The notes under the pieces: model-generated
Seen by the model: the letters and a program-made list of their open reading frames with translations, nothing else
Told to the model about the DNA's origin: nothing
The model's database searches: none
Shown: piece after piece, positions 1 to 13,059 of the stretch
Position numbering within the stretch: position 1 is the first letter of the stretch
Layout: each line of letters starts with the position of its first letter
Made by a program: the position numbers and the translations under genes
Source of the DNA: Amoebophrya sp. A120
Taxonomy: Eukaryota; Sar; Dinophyceae; Syndiniales; Amoebophryaceae
Length of the DNA: 64,000 bases
Direction: 5' to 3'
Assembly: GCA_905178155.1 (NCBI GenBank)
Contig: CAJINV010000019.1
Coordinates: forward strand, 316,475 to 380,474

Positions 1-220
1 AAAATTGAAGCGCTTGCAATTATGGTAGCCAAGCATGACAAGTTTTTCAGACGCCTGTTGATGCTTAGCAAAGGCGTATACAAATCGCGTCTTTGCATGA
101 CAAAGGAAGCTCCTCTTCTGCTGCTGATGCAACACAGATTTTCCAGGAATGCAAGACACGCATTACAAGAAGTTCCACTTTATTTCCAGACCCAGAAATA
201 TATATAATTTGCATTTGATA
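1..220. mobile_element. Introner, family A, left end outside window
   Basis: Only the right half is visible. It ends with a variant of the family A terminus (TTCCAGACCCAG, then GCATTTGATA). It follows exon 310-221 of the S51-like gene. Confidence 0.8.
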
Positions 221-3200
221 CGCAGCTGCGCCCCCCCTTCGGACTGTTCACAAACTCGAGGCTGGGCTTCGTAAAGTCGCACCCGGTGATCAGATGCGGC
301 TTGTCCTTGCTATGGAAGCGTCAGGTTTGAAATCGACAAAGTTGAAATAATTTGCCATGCATAAAATGCAAGGCATGAAGTGCCTGTCTTGCAGGGATAG
401 CAAGTGAGGCGGATTGTGAGCCTGTTCAGGGCGGTTTGAAATAGAGCTACTAAACTCGCATGACAAAAGCAGTGCTCTGTGCCCAAACAGCATGACAAAT
501 TGGATTCCGGTACTCGGAAAGTTTGTCATGCGCCGCTTGATAAGTGGGCGCCCGACTCGACTGGTATCTGTTTTATGCATGACAAACTATTTCAACTTTG
601 ACGATTTCACACCTGACACATCCATACTTGCAGCCCTGCTCGTAATTCCCGTCCGTAGACAGGCGGTAAGGGCTTGTTCCGGACTCGCTGTCGGTCTCTA
701 GCAAGTGCGGCGGCGGGTCCCCAGAGAGTCCAAAGTACAAGAAGTCGTTACCCAGTCCGTTCATGATCATGGTTCCCGCACTCTGGCCTCCCAGCATGAG
801 CTCTGCCGAGTGCCAGCGCCGCGTCATTTCTTCCCAGTACGAGAGCAGAAACACGTCGTCGCCGGCATTCAGCTTCTCGTTCTTGGCATCGGCCATCAGA
901 TCGAACACGTTCCCTCCGCCGACGTAGTAATACGCCCCGTCGTTCGGGCCCTGGTTCTCGTTCTTTTCGTTTTCCGGCTCGTGTGTGGAGGGGGGGCAGG
1001 AGTCGGGAAACACCGACCTTTTGCACACAATCGTCTTGTCGTTGCGCGTCACAACGCCCCGCGACTGGAGCGGGAACACGGACTGTTGGGCGGTCTTCTT
1101 GTCAACATCCTTGTCGCTTTCTGGTGTCCCATCGTCGTCGAAAAAGGTCCAGTCAAACGCTTCGTCCCGCCAATCCCACTTGTACTGACCCACGGCATCC
1201 GCATCCCCGTCCCACACGGAGCTCACCTATCAAGTGCAAAAAATGTCTGGGTCTGGAAATTTGTGATGCTAAGTGTGGATGATGGAGACACTGGCCGCGA
1301 ATGCAGCCAAGCATGACAACTTTCCAGAAGGCTTCCTCATGCGCGGCCCGCATGAGAAACTGCATTCTTGTATGACAAAAGAGGCTGCGACTTTGGTTGG
1401 TCATGCAATACAGATTTCACAGGAATACAAGACCAGCATCACAAGTTCTAACTTTCCAGACCCAGACATATTTGCAATGGATATCACCCCCGATGGCACG
1501 ATCTTGACCTTCATGTTGTGACGGGGCAAGTGGACCCAATAGGAGAAGTATCAAATGTAAAAATGTCTGGGTCTGGAAGGATCCGAACTTGTGATGCTGC
1601 ATTTGGATGTCTAACAAATTTGTGTTGCACGAGCAGCAAAAGGATTCTAATTTTTGCTACGCGGAGAGGGCATTTGTCATGCGGAATAGGCATCAAGAGT
1701 CCCTCTGAAAACCTGTGAGGCTAGGGCATGCATGACAGACATCATGGCGGATGCAAACCGTGCATGACAAGTCTCAGAATCTTCCAGACCCAGACATTTT
1801 TACAGTTGATAAGAAGTCTTGGTAGTCGAATTCGCCGTGACTCAGACGCAACGCGTCGGTATCAAATGCAAAAATGTCTGGGTCTGGAAGTAGAGTGCAT
1901 TTTTGTCATGCTTGTCTGGCATGACTCTTAAATCTGTCATGCACGTTAGTACTACCCTAGAGCCGCATTTTTCTGTCATGTAGAAACGCAGTCTGTCACG
2001 CAGAGTAGGCAACATCTAGAAGGTCAGAAACTTGCCATGCTGAGCCAGCACTTGTGGCCTCCTTGTGATATATATTACGCCACCCAGCATCACAAGTTTT
2101 CAGACCCAGACACATTTGCAATGCATAGTCGGTGAACTGACGCAGCGAGTTTTCCACGTGGGATTGCAGTGCGTCCGTGAAGCAGCTCTTGACCAGCCAC
2201 TTGCCGGACTGCAGCTTCGTTTTGCAGTTTTCCGGCAGCTTCAACAGGCCCAGCTTCGCGTCTGGATTCATCACGATGTGCCGGATCCCCTGCGTGACGT
2301 TCACGCGCTTGTCGTCGTGGTCATCGCGATTCATGTAGTACTGCTCGCGAAACGTGTTCAGAAACGCGAGCGACAGCCCCGCATTGTTGATATCAAGTGT
2401 AAAAATGTCTGGGTCTGGAAGGATGTAACTTGTGATGCGCATTTCAGAACACACAAAAATCTCTGATGCATAGGCAGCAAAAGCTGCTCACTTCTGTCAC
2501 CAAAGTGGAGGATTTGTCATGCGGATTCGGCATTGCGGAAGCTTCTCGAAACCTGTGATGCTAGAGCTTCCATGCCAGACCTTCTGTATCATGCAGAAAC
2601 AGCATGATTCTTCCAGACCCAGACATTTTTACATTTGATAGTTGATCAGGGTGGACAATAGAAACCCGTACCCACTGCGTTTCTGCCTGTGGCTCAGCTT
2701 GAAGTAATAATTATCCACGTTGATGCGGTTGTCTAGAACACTCTCTGGGGCGTTCTCTTCCAGGCCGAGGCTGCGGCGGCCGTAGGCCTCTCGGCACACG
2801 GACGCCTTGTCTGACAGGTCGACATTGCCGCTCTCCACGTAGTTGAAGGGATCGTGCCCGACGGAGGCGCACTGGCCCATCTTGTCGCAGGTCACGGTGA
2901 TGTTCCAAATGCCCGCCTCACAAATCTCGTTCTCCATCTGGTCGATCAAACTTACCTCGTCGCACACCGCGGTTGTATTGCAATGAAAAATGCCCCCACC
3001 CCCGAACTTGATGGATACATCTGTATTGCTAACCTTTCCAAGTGAAACACTCGCCCTCTTGCATCTATCAGCATCACAGGTCTCCAATCGTGAATAGCAA
3101 AAATTTGAATTGCAAAAGACCCCAGCAAGAGCGGCGCTGGTCATGCAAGCGATGCGATACACGACTAGACTCTGCATCAGAAAGGTCCATAGATAGCCAT

Positions 3201-3943
3201 TGCCATACTCCTTTCATGCATGACAAAAAGCTTTCATTTGGAAACTTCGCATCACAATGTTTTGCAACTTTGGGGGTGGGGGCATTTTTCATTATAATAG
3301 GTCGTCGGGATTCGTTCGAACGGATCGTAGGGCTGCTTAAACGCGTCCACCTGGTCACGCGACAAGCTGAATGCGCAGTAATCTTCCGGGCCGGGCTATC
3401 CCACGAAAAAAGTGTTACAGTTACACATTTGTAGTTAATTCAGCAACGCAAATTTCTCTGCATGAGAGCGAAAACTTGTCTATGCGGAAATCCTACGGGA
3501 AAACACCTATGAAACGAGGCTCCTATGCGTATCCGGCATGACGCAGCTTGTCTGTCTTGCTTGGCCTGCAACACAATGTGTACCTGTAACACTTTTTTCT
3601 TCTGCGATACAGGTACGCGACACCGCTCCTTCGGAGGAAAATTGATGCAGTATTTGCACCCGGGTTTCGGACTCGCGGCGCAGGAGGCCGCGTCGCTCGC
3701 GTTCTCGTCACACTGAGGCGGGATGACGTCACCATCACCACGTGTATTTTTCTCCTGCTGCTCCTTGTGCAGACACAATTCCCTGGTTAAGGAGACCGCG
3801 GCAACGGTTTTCAGTTCGCCCAAGAACTGAATCGCCAGCAAGAGCAGGTTGCAACTACAACCGGTTGTACCCAGCAGAGCGGCTCGGGCTCGTCCCGCAA
3901 TTTTTGAATTTGCCGATGAGGATAACTGTGGCAGCGGAGACAT
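1..3943 (-). CDS. Peptidase S51-like protein with hydrophobic N-terminal leader (partial, 3' end outside window)
   Basis: Eight exons are visible, reading leftward: 3943-3610, 3396-3300, 2975-2641, 2390-2128, 1859-1812, 1548-1484, 1227-627 and 310-221, separated by introners; the gene runs off the left edge inside another introner. About 600 residues are visible. The start is the ATG at 3943, followed by a hydrophobic stretch at residues 25-45 (LLLLAIQFLG) that could be a signal peptide or anchor. The middle is Cys-rich (CNTTAVCDE, GQCASVGHD), fitting an exported protein. Exon 7 carries YYYVGGGNVFDLM and then LMLGGQSAGTMIM; the GGGN...GxSAG pair resembles peptidase E/cyanophycinase (family S51), where the serine is the nucleophile. 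The frame joins cleanly across introners, for example DF/SYWVHLPRH. The S51 call rests on those two motifs; substrate is unknown and the His/Glu partners were not located. Confidence 0.6.
311..626. mobile_element. Introner, family G
   Basis: 316 bp in the S51-like gene. Termini TATGGAAGCGTCAGG and its inverted copy ending TCCATA; internal GTCAAAGTTGAAATA arms. Flanked by CTTGC on both sides. Confidence 0.9.
1228..1483. mobile_element. Introner, family A
   Basis: 256 bp, S51-like gene. GTCTGGGTCTGGAA near the left end, TTCCAGACCCAGAC near the right. Flanking repeat TCACC. Confidence 0.92.
1549..1811. mobile_element. Introner, family A
   Basis: 263 bp, S51-like gene. Flanking repeat AGAAG; removing one copy joins exons as GAC TTC TCC TAT TGG (DFSYW), an open frame. 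Confidence 0.94.
1860..2127. mobile_element. Introner, family A
   Basis: 268 bp, S51-like gene; interior resembles the 252-bp subfamily. Flanking repeat GTCGG. Confidence 0.92.
2391..2640. mobile_element. Introner, family A
   Basis: 250 bp, S51-like gene. Flanking repeat GTTGA. Confidence 0.92.
2976..3299. mobile_element. Introner, family D, divergent
   Basis: 324 bp, S51-like gene. Termini carry AATGAAAAATGCCCCCACCC and its inverse. Flanks GGTTG/GGTCG, one mismatch. Confidence 0.85.
3397..3609. mobile_element. Introner, family C
   Basis: 213 bp, S51-like gene. GAAAAAAGTGTTACAG near both ends in inverted orientation. Flanking repeat is poor (CGGGC/CAGGT). Confidence 0.82.
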
Positions 3944-5627
3944 CTTTTTGCTGTGTTAGTTTTTGAACAAAGAGTAAATGTTGATAGTTAGTCACGAAAA
4001 AACTACACCGCACGGCGAAAATAAAAGATCGCGATGATAGATTGTTAGAAGTTAACTTTTCCTCTACTTTCTTCGACTATGATCTTCCTTGTCTTTCAAC
4101 GGTTCTATTGACATTGATTCTCTAATCACGGTAAATATTTTTCAAAAACTAGAAACGTGAAGTGGACCGCTAAGCTGCATAATGCTGCAGTTTTTCCTTA
4201 CAGAGCTGCTGTGGCAAGATGGCTCGATGTGGCTGCAATGCGGTCGTGTTGTAGAGTCTTGTAGTAGGTCTCTATTCATTGGAGCGCGATAGAATGTTCT
4301 TGATAAATTGCAAGTAGAAATACAACAGTGCAAAGGTTGGTCCGCAATAAATCTGCTCAGCCCTTCACCTGCAGCCTACCACACAATCGCAACCACCTTT
4401 CTCTTGTTACAACCGACCTATAACAGCGACCGACTTTGTCGATTGTTTTACCCGACTTAAGTATTTTCGCACAACCGACTTCTCGAGGAGGTCAAAGGTG
4501 ACGATGCACCAGATCATGATGTCCAAAAACAAGTTTTAGTTGTGCATGCTTGTTCACAAAAAGGTCGTCCACATCAGAACGCAACTATACCGACTACGTT
4601 TTTTTATGTCCTGCAACACGAAGTAAAAGAACTCCTCGTACTAACGAGAACAGATTCTTAAAGACCGACGCTGCGGCCCACTGGATCAACATGCGCAAAT
4701 AAGTACTCTGGCGTGGCAGGAGATCACTGCAGAGAAGTGGAAGTAGTTCTTGCTCCGAGTACAACTTTTATTTGAAAAGAACTCTAGCAAGTAGTTGCAA
4801 AAGACGACCAACAAGTTTTATTTGTGGACTACTATTCGTTTTTGATTAAGGAACAGGGTCGTGAAAAAAAATACGAAAATCTGGCACGACCGACACTAGG
4901 AGTAAGTACTTAAGAACGAGCGCGACCGATCCTTCATTACTTCTTCTACTTTAGATTCACTGATCATGTCCAAATCTTTACGTGTCGAAGTCGATCTCAT
5001 TCTGTGCCAAAGGAGAGGATCCAGAGAGATCAATCATGGTGCATTTTCCATGAATTTGAAATCCGATTGATTCAACAGAATAGTACTTACACAGTGTCAC
5101 TGTCAGTATACGAGTTAGTGGGGACCACGACCAGATTGATCATACGCCGTCTAAATTAATAAGCCGTGTTCTTGCAAGAAAGGAGCAAGTAAGTTGTACT
5201 TCTGAAGCACAAAAAACTTGCAACGTCACCGCCGGCGTGAGCGCCGTCTCTACTGTTTAAAAGAACAATAATAGCAAATTGCAAAGCCACAGCTCCAGGT
5301 TTTCAAATTCAACAGTCGTGGTCGTTCATCTTTATTTTTTTAAACCTGTACCTTTTCATTGATTTTGCATTTCAGATCCTGTTCAACATCTGCTCCCCTC
5401 CCGCACCATTTAACCGCTGCCACGAAGATGATCTTACAAATAACCTAAACTGATAGTATCACTCTTCTGGAATACAGAAAAGCAGCTGTCCCTGTACGTC
5501 GCGGTATCAGTGTTCATAGCAGTAGAGAAGGTAACACCAGAACTAGCACACCACCTTCACAGCGCAACCACGACCAGTGAACACTTCTGCTTCGACGTTG
5601 TAGTCGACGACCACGTTCCGCCTACTT
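3944..5627. other. Spacer without recognised gene
   Basis: About 1.7 kb, AT-richer than the flanking exons, with no long open frame, tRNA-like fold, introner end or recognisable repeat. It should hold the 5' flank of the S51-like gene and the 3' flank of the HEAT/TOG-like gene. Confidence 0.5.
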
Positions 5628-8600
5628 CTATCCAAACTTTCCCCTTTCAAGCATGGCGTACAGCTGCGCGCAGTGTTTTGCCAGCTCATTCTTCCCCCCG
5701 ACTAGCCCCGCAAACGAGTCGCCGGTTTCTGTGGCTTGAAACAGCAGCTGCTGCAGCTTGGTGATGCTGCTGCTCTGGATCTGTTGCAAAACCGAAGTTT
5801 TGCTGGTTACCATTGCCTTCATCCACTGGAGAGTGTTCAGCAGATTCGCGTAACTGTGTATCGTGCGAAAAAAATTATGCACTAGCTTCAATCGAAATTT
5901 ATTTAGAGACGATTTTGCAATTCATTGCCACAAGCACAACAATTAAAATGCAAATCGCAAATAATTGTTGCTAGCTTACTCGACATGACAAAGAAAATTT
6001 CCCACGGCATAGAAGGCGCATTTTTTCCTAGGAGGAAAAATTATGACACGATGGCTCCCTTGCCTTACATTTCTAAGTAGCAAGAAAAGAACATCATTCT
6101 GTGTTCTTGCGTCCTGCTCCTGTCTTACGTCACAAGTTTCAATACAGCGAAGCAGTGTTTTTGTCGTTTTCCTCCGATAGTATTCGGCTCATTTCTGTTT
6201 CGCTGCTTGAAATCCTTCGGCAAAAGTGCCGAAAGTAGTTGGAACAAATAGCTTGCGTGTTTCTGGTCCAGTGTTGCGGAGATGTTGTGACTGATTTTCG
6301 TCAACCTGTGCAGCAGTTGCCGCAGGCTCTGTTCGTTCCCGTTGGCAAACACCTTCGCGAACCCCGTGTTGACATCCCCCTCGTGCTGAATCAATTCCAG
6401 CGCCTGGGAGACACACTTGTCGAGGACCACGGGCTGGTGCTGGTGCTGCGGATCATAGTTCTTGTTCCCTGAAAGGTGATGTGATCCTCTCTGCGGATGC
6501 TGCTTCATCCCCTTCTGTGGCGAAGAACTGGTTCTTGCAGGGTGACCATCATGATAGCCTTGTTGTGCAGCTTGCGACATCTCCACATCCTGCGGCTCGT
6601 ACATGTCAAAAAAGGCGTTTGCTTCCTGATCTTCATAGTTGTAGTTCCTGCCAGCAGCACGAGTAGAAGTTCGTCCGCCTTGTTCCCGGGTGAGCACGCT
6701 GCTAAAACTTCCGCCCAAACTGGACCTCCGGCTGTTGCTGTTCACATTGTTGAACGAGTAGCTGTTCCTGGGGTGATGCTGCGGCGAGCTGGGGTCGCCC
6801 AACCGCGGAGGGGAGGTGACTAACCTTGCAGACGTAGTTGTTGGCCCCCGGGTGTGGCTGTTTTGTCTCTGGGAGGTGGCCAACAGCAGCGGGTTCGCCT
6901 CCTGGCGGAGAAGGAGGGATCTCCGTCGCGCTGCCGTCTCCTGGTTGTCGTCTACTTGCTCTTGCGCGGAGGAGGAATTGGATTCAGAATGGTCGTCAGC
7001 CTCGATGTTGCGCTGATCGAGTAGATCATCGCGTTGCAATAAATTACTTCTCCCAGCACCTCCTGCGCCACGCATCACCACATTCTCCGCGTTCAGGTGG
7101 GTTCTGATTTCGTAGTCCAGCAGACTTTCTGGGTCGCAGTTCGCGCTTCCATAGTGCAGCTCCGTACTGTTAGCGGAGGAAGAAAGATTCAGCTTTGTGC
7201 CACTGCGGCTGTTGACCCCTTCTTGTGCTGCCGGTATATGATGTGGTCCTTTGTTGCTGCTATTCCGTATTTCCGACTCGTTGACGGGGAGTTGTCCCGC
7301 CCGCCCAATGTTGGTGCTTTTCACGCGGATTCGGGAGAACAACTGCTGGTCTTCATCGAAGTCGTTGGCGTTTTTTTCGAAGCTGTTGCTCCCGATCACC
7401 CGCGGCTGGTCAAATTCTTGATTGTTATTGAACGCCTTGTGCACAAACTGGTTTTCTTGTTGAAACGAACCTTCTACTGGCCGCTCGACGGTTGCGCAGG
7501 AAGATCCGCTCACCGCCCGCTGGAGCACCTTTCGTTGTCAGTATGTGAAAGAACACGTTGCTTACCGTGTTGCATTCTCATAGATTCGACTTTACCAACG
7601 AAATACAACAGGAACAAGAACGAACTCTGGATAAACAAAAGTGGCAACTTGTCCGAGCAAGAAGGAGAGTAGCTGCGCCCAAGTCGTTTACTTACAGATA
7701 AAACGTGTCTACTACAACTGCGTCAACCTCAACATCATGAGAACAACCACTCCGGTTGTAGTACACTTATACCTTGCTTCCCTCCGCGTCCGACCCTGTG
7801 ACAACACCGCCCCCGGACCCCGTATCAAATGTAAAAATGTCTGGGTCTGGAAGAATGCAACATGTGATGCTAACTTTGGACTCTAGAAAAATCTGTATTG
7901 CATGACCAGCAAGAGGAGTCTAGTTTGTACTACGCGGGGAGGGCGTTTGTCATGCTGAGTAGGCATCAGGAAGCCAGCACAAAATCTGTGATGCGCGGTC
8001 GTGCATTACAGACATCCTGGGTCATGCAAAACATGCATGACAAATCTCAGAATCTTCCAGACCCAGACATTTTTACATTTGATACCCCGTTCCTCTGGAC
8101 GAAAAGCTTCCGCGGTGGCTTATAACGTGCTCAGGTGTTACAAGAATCTCAAGCGCTACAATAGAATCTGGAATTTGTGTTGCACAAATGCGTAACATCT
8201 GGCCTACTCCCACAGGATCGCGCATGACAAGTTAGTTTCGGAACTCCACACCCCATGAGAATTATGTGGCGAAATGTGTATTGCGAAAACGCCAAGTGTT
8301 TGTATGGTACTGGTGCTGTTCATGCAAGACAAATTCCAGACTCTATTGCAACAATTGAGATCGTAACACCTGAGCGGGCCATATGGCTCGACGAGGCGTT
8401 GTTCGTAGTTCCTCCTGCCAAAACCGCGTGGTCCAGCTTCGAATAGCTGTTCGAAGCGGTCCGCTTGCTCCCCGACTCGCGGCTGGCGGCTCGGCTGACG
8501 CTGCGATTCACCTATGAATTGCAAACATGTCTGGGCCTGGAAGAGTGTAACTTGTCATGCTAAGTCTGAATCATGCAAAAATCTGTGTTGCGTGACTACC

Positions 8601-11600
8601 AAAAGTTGTCCACTTTTGACCAAGTTGAGAGGGAGTTCTTTCTCATGGAGGACCGGCATGATAGAGATCTCAAAGAATCTGTCATGCTAGGTCCTGCATT
8701 CCAGACCTCACGGGTCCTAGACAATCTGCATGACAAAGCTAGCAATCTTCCAGACCCAGACATATTTGCATTTGGTATCACCAGCTCGTGCGCGATTTCG
8801 TCGAGCGGGATGCTGTGCGGCCCGAGGTTTTATGCGAAGAAAAAAGTGTTACAGTTACACACTCTGATGCAAGACCAGCAAGACAGACAACCTTTGTCAT
8901 GCAGGAAATGCTTTCCAGCCGCTGTTCATTCGCATTTTCCCTTGTAGTCTTTTGCTATGCAGAGCAACTTTGTGATGCTGAAATTGCAACACATGTGTAA
9001 CTCTAACTACACTTTTTCCTGTGATACGTTTTCCTCCCGCTGCAATAGTACTGCACCTTGGTCCGACGTAACCACTACCCCGCCGGGCGGCTGCGGCGGT
9101 TGCAGATGACTTGAGGAGGAATTAATATTCCGTTGTCCGGAATAGCTGTTGCTGGCCTTTCGGCTGCTGGTTGCGCTGTTGTCGATGACTTCTTCGGGGC
9201 CGTTGTAACTGTTCTGAAAATCGTCCTCCTCGTCGTCTTCCGGCGACAGACTCGGCAGGTTCTCATCCGGGTTCGGCAATAGACTTTTCGCAGCAGTGGC
9301 GGCATCCATGTTGACATAATTTTTTGATACACTAGTCCCGCCGTTTCTATTGCCACTGGACGTCGCTGTTCCCAGATGTTGATAGTCCTTGAAAGCTGCC
9401 GCCTTGCTGGATTCCAGCAACCCGTCGACCAAACTTTGCACCAGCCCCTTCTTGGAAAACTGCGCGTCTTTCCGGACCGAGTTCCGCATGGGCGCGGAGG
9501 GGACGGAGGTTGCGCTAGCGGGTTTTTGCCACACCTCCTGGCAAAACTTCAGGGATTTCCGCAAGTTGGCGCCCGACCTGCCCGCGGCCAGGCGCCAGAG
9601 GTCGAGGTTTTCCTCCGCCAGCGTGCCCAGTACGAGCGACCGGTGCTTGTCTACCAAGTGGGGCTGTTGGTTCTATCCTCAGCAAAAACGCCCCCGCGCT
9701 AGAGTTGTCATGCTAAAGGAATTGCAGCACACTTTGCCCCCCCTCTGCCCCAGGCCGCAGACGCCAGAGTTGTCATGCAAACGCGCCATGGCAGGAACAT
9801 TTGTAATGCGCAGCTCCATGAAAGGAATTTGTAATGCTGCAAACACGATGCGAAAATGCCTTTCTCATGCGGCTTCTCTTGCCAATCAGAACTACACTGC
9901 AGAGGGAAACTTGTCATGCACCGCTCCCAAAACTTGGAGATTTGTGTTGCTAGATTCCCAACTTGACTATACCACTGGGGTGGGCACGTTTTCGCTTAGG
10001 ATAGGTTCCCGAAATTCTTCAGCACGTACCGCCCGATCTGGCCGAGGAGCGCGGAACAGATGACGGCGAGGTCCTTGGTCAGCCAAAATTCCTCGGGAAG
10101 AGAGGTCGCAGGGTCGTTCTGGATATTGTTGTTTCACTTTTATCTCATACAGACGATTACGATGCTTGAATCAATTTTACATAGCGATGATCACTGTAGT
10201 CTACATTTATTTCACCTAGGTTTCAGAGACCGGGCGACGTGTATCTACCAAATGACAACTGAATTTCACATTCATGGAGCGCACCAGTACCATGTTCATA
10301 AATGTCTATACCTCCACCACATCTCTGCTTCCCCTTTGCGTCCCGCCCTTCCCCGCAACAAAATCCGGCTTCGCGCTCGGGCCGGACAGATGCTTCACTA
10401 GAACCGCGATTATCAACGTTAATTGCGAGCTCGTGAATTCCCCCGGCTTCCTTTCGAGCAACTGGGACAGAACGGTCAGGATGGGTTCGTGCAAGTCGTG
10501 CGCGGATTTGAGAAGTTGGAGCACCTTGTTCAGGTCCAAAAACGCCTCAATGCCGTACTCCACCAGCAACTGCTGCAGCACGAGCAGGAATCCTGATTAA
10601 AAACGTCCCCACACCAGAGTCATCTGCTAGACAAATCAACCCGCTTTGGTTGTTTGTTGGCATGACAGGTTTGTCCTCGTAGTGTAGTCCTGTTTTAGGT
10701 AGGTCAGCAGCATCACAGATCTATCATAGCATGCTGGCCCTACCATTACAAATTTCGAAACACGACTAGAAAATGCTTCTGATAGGGCTCCGCATCATCA
10801 TCATCATCATCATCATGAGAAACTTTTTTGGCATGCAGAATTGCATGACAACTCTGGGGTGGGGATGTTTTTACACGGGATAGCAGGCAGCCCTTCCTTT
10901 CCTGCAGACTCCGGCCGTTCTTTCGGCGCATCGCTCGGTCCAGAAGGAAATTCGTGAAGAGCTGAAAAGTGGCATCTGGCTCGCCAACCCCGGTTGTTTG
11001 GTCCTTGTTCGACGAAAGGTCGTACTGCGAGTCGTTGAAGGCACTGGAATTCGGATTCCCAACCCCAGCGCCAGTGCTGACCAGTGCCTTGTAGGTTTCC
11101 ACGACGCAGCGGCTGACCGCCGGGCAAAACTGCTCGTCCTTCAAGTGGTTTAACACGAACGACAAGCCCGCTCGCAGCTTGAAAAACGGGAACGACCCCC
11201 GCTTCGTCAGTTCCGGTAGGAGGAAAAGCAGCTCGCGCTTCGCGTGGTGGTTGCTCATGGGCTTCCGCTGGTTGAACGCCAGGTGCTGAAACTTCAGCAC
11301 GCTGTGCTCCGGGAAAACGCTGATTACCTGGCGAATCTCCGCGACGCCGCGCGGCCGGGTCGTGTGGTTTTCCAACTTCTCCAGCCCCGCGAGCAATTTC
11401 CGTTCCCACTTGGAGACGTTGGGCCCCGGGTCGCGCGAGCCCCACCGCAGCACCCGGTCCTCGTAGGTCTCGTGCAGCCGCTTGAAGTCTTTCGCTTCCG
11501 CCTCGGCGCGGTCGGGCGATCGCAGTCGGTGCGGCAGTCTCCGGCGCTTTTTCAGGAACTGGAACACCTCGTCGTCCCTGGAACCAGTTGCGTCTTCCTT

Positions 11601-11906
11601 ACTGCTCACCAAATTCACCTTTCTCGTTGTGGGTCTGCCGCGGGCCGCGGCGGCGGTGTTCCGCGGTCCGACCGGGGCGGTGGCCGGTCGTCGGGGCTGC
11701 TTGTTGGCGGAGCTGGGTTGCTGCGGTTGTGCGGCGCCGTAAAAATCCTCGTCGCTGTTGTACTCGTCGTAGTCATTGTAGTCGTGGTCTTGATCGTACG
11801 ACTGGTCGTAGTCCAGCGAATCCTCCACATTTGGCGGTACGAGTCGGGTGACCGCCGTTGGAGTCACTTTGTAATGCGGCGCGGCGGCAATGTTGGCCGA
11901 AGCCAT
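5628..11906 (-). CDS. HEAT/TOG-like repeat protein with Ser/Asn-rich middle and helical C-terminus
   Basis: Ten exons: 11906-10883, 10588-10312, 10118-10004, 9673-9027, 8830-8778, 8512-8384, 8120-8085, 7822-7773, 7528-6129 and 5853-5628, about 1,300 residues. Start ATG at 11906, stop at 5628. After an acidic, low-complexity N-terminus (DYDQSYDQDHDYNDYDEY) come paired helices: SKWERKLLAGLEKLE, ELLFLLPELTKRGSF, LSFVLNHLKDEQFCPAVSR, and in exon 2 VLQQLLVEYGIEAF. The pattern resembles HEAT/TOG arrays; the phrase LKDEQFCPAVSRCVVE recalls TORTIFOLIA1-like plant microtubule proteins, but that is a weak motif match. The middle (exon 9) is Ser/Asn/Gln-rich and likely disordered. The end returns to helices (VSQALELIQHEGDVN, SVLQQIQSSSITKLQQLL). 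Three introns look like ordinary GT-AG introns (around 5854-6128, 7529-7772, 10119-10311); the rest are introners. A cytoskeletal or scaffold role is inference. Confidence 0.6.
7823..8084. mobile_element. Introner, family A
   Basis: 262 bp, HEAT/TOG-like gene. Flanking repeat CCCCG. Confidence 0.93.
8121..8383. mobile_element. Introner, family E
   Basis: 263 bp, HEAT/TOG-like gene. Termini contain GCTCAGGTGTTAC and its inverse. Flanking repeat TGGCT. Confidence 0.9.
8513..8777. mobile_element. Introner, family A
   Basis: 265 bp, HEAT/TOG-like gene; terminus variant GTCTGGGCCTGGAA. Flanking repeat TCACC. Confidence 0.92.
8831..9026. mobile_element. Introner, family C
   Basis: 196 bp, HEAT/TOG-like gene. 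Flanks GGTTT/CGTTT. Confidence 0.87.
9674..10003. mobile_element. Introner, family B, long variant
   Basis: 330 bp, HEAT/TOG-like gene. Contains a segment (TGCTAAAGGAATTGCAGCAC) shared with the element at 38693. Flanking repeat GGTTC. Confidence 0.9.
10589..10882. mobile_element. Introner, family B
   Basis: 294 bp, HEAT/TOG-like gene. Includes a (CAT) microsatellite at about 10794-10816. Flanking repeat GCAGG. Confidence 0.9.
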
Positions 11907-13059
11907 TTTGAAGGAGGTGAAGTAAGTAAGTACTTGATTCTACTTCCAGGCTGCGGTGGTCGCTCGTGGTTGCAAGGGGTAGTAATTGCAACTCCGGAAC
12001 TGGGACTGGCTCGGCGGAGTGAGTGTAGTTGGCCGGAATTTATTCAGCAAAATTTGGCGGTGGAGAAGATGGATTGAGCACCTTCCCAAGAACAAATGCA
12101 GTTCATTTTTTAATGCAGTGAAAATTTTTTTCCGCTGCCGGTGAACTAGCAGCAGTGTGCACTCACAATTGATTCGACTATTAGCACAATCGACTTGAAG
12201 TGTGAAAGAAAAACCACAGACGGTAGAAAAATAAATTTGCAAACCACACATTCTCTACTACTCCTCATCACGACGAAACGACTTGAAGAAGCAACGAGAA
12301 AGAATGACGATGCGCATGCAGCATCGAGGCAGACGCACGCTTCTGGGCCCAATGGATCTCTCTAGAGAAGTCTCTCGATGGCGACTCTAAATAATGATGT
12401 ACGCCGATCTCCATCAAGTGCCGCCAGGCAACGATCATTTTCATTTCATTCATACTAAATATCGTTGTCCCGCAGGAGCGCGAAATGGAAAACCGACACT
12501 CCTCTCTCGAGATACTAGTACTACGCGATGAGGTTTTGGTATACTGAAATGATTTGAAGAACTACGATGCTCAACCAGGACGAGCCAGGGTGTAATTGAG
12601 TGAAAACGATGGATAGTATCGCAGCTGCGCAGTCGCCCAACACGAGGACCACAGCTTTCGCCATCCACCGCAATGGGCATCCACCCGCTGTCCGGTATCT
12701 CCATGCTGAAAATGTTGACTCCCGACTTCCTAATAGCGCTAGCACACGACCATGGAGAGAACTTAAGTTCTTACATTGGGTTGTTCTTGAAAAATTGCAT
12801 TTCTTTGAATTCGGGCATGATTTTTTACGTACAAAATTTAAAAGACAGACAGGTTAGCTCCGTTATCAGCCTTGCGCTAGCCGGCGTCTATTTCGTATGT
12901 CAACATTTCGTGTGTCTTCAAAATAGCCACTCACTGAATCCTTTTTATCAAAACAGCGAAATCATGCTAGCTCTACTGTGGACAAGAACATTGGCGAGTT
13001 CTACTTCTATTGCTATTCCAGATGCTTGCTTTCGTGGACGGCGTCTCGCCAATGAGTTA
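11907..13059. other. Spacer without recognised gene
   Basis: Between the start of the HEAT/TOG-like gene and the IMPDH stop. Short overlapping frames occur on both strands (for example 12673-13083 plus, 136 codons) but none shows a motif. No introner ends are present. Confidence 0.5.

Noticed and set aside
705-1316. 203-codon plus-strand frame
   Set aside because: It lies antisense to exon 7 of the S51-like gene, which carries the GGGN and GQSAG motifs; it is a shadow.
11244-12077. 277-codon plus-strand frame
   Set aside because: Antisense to the first exon of the HEAT/TOG-like gene, Arg/Val/Leu-rich from GC bias, and without motifs.
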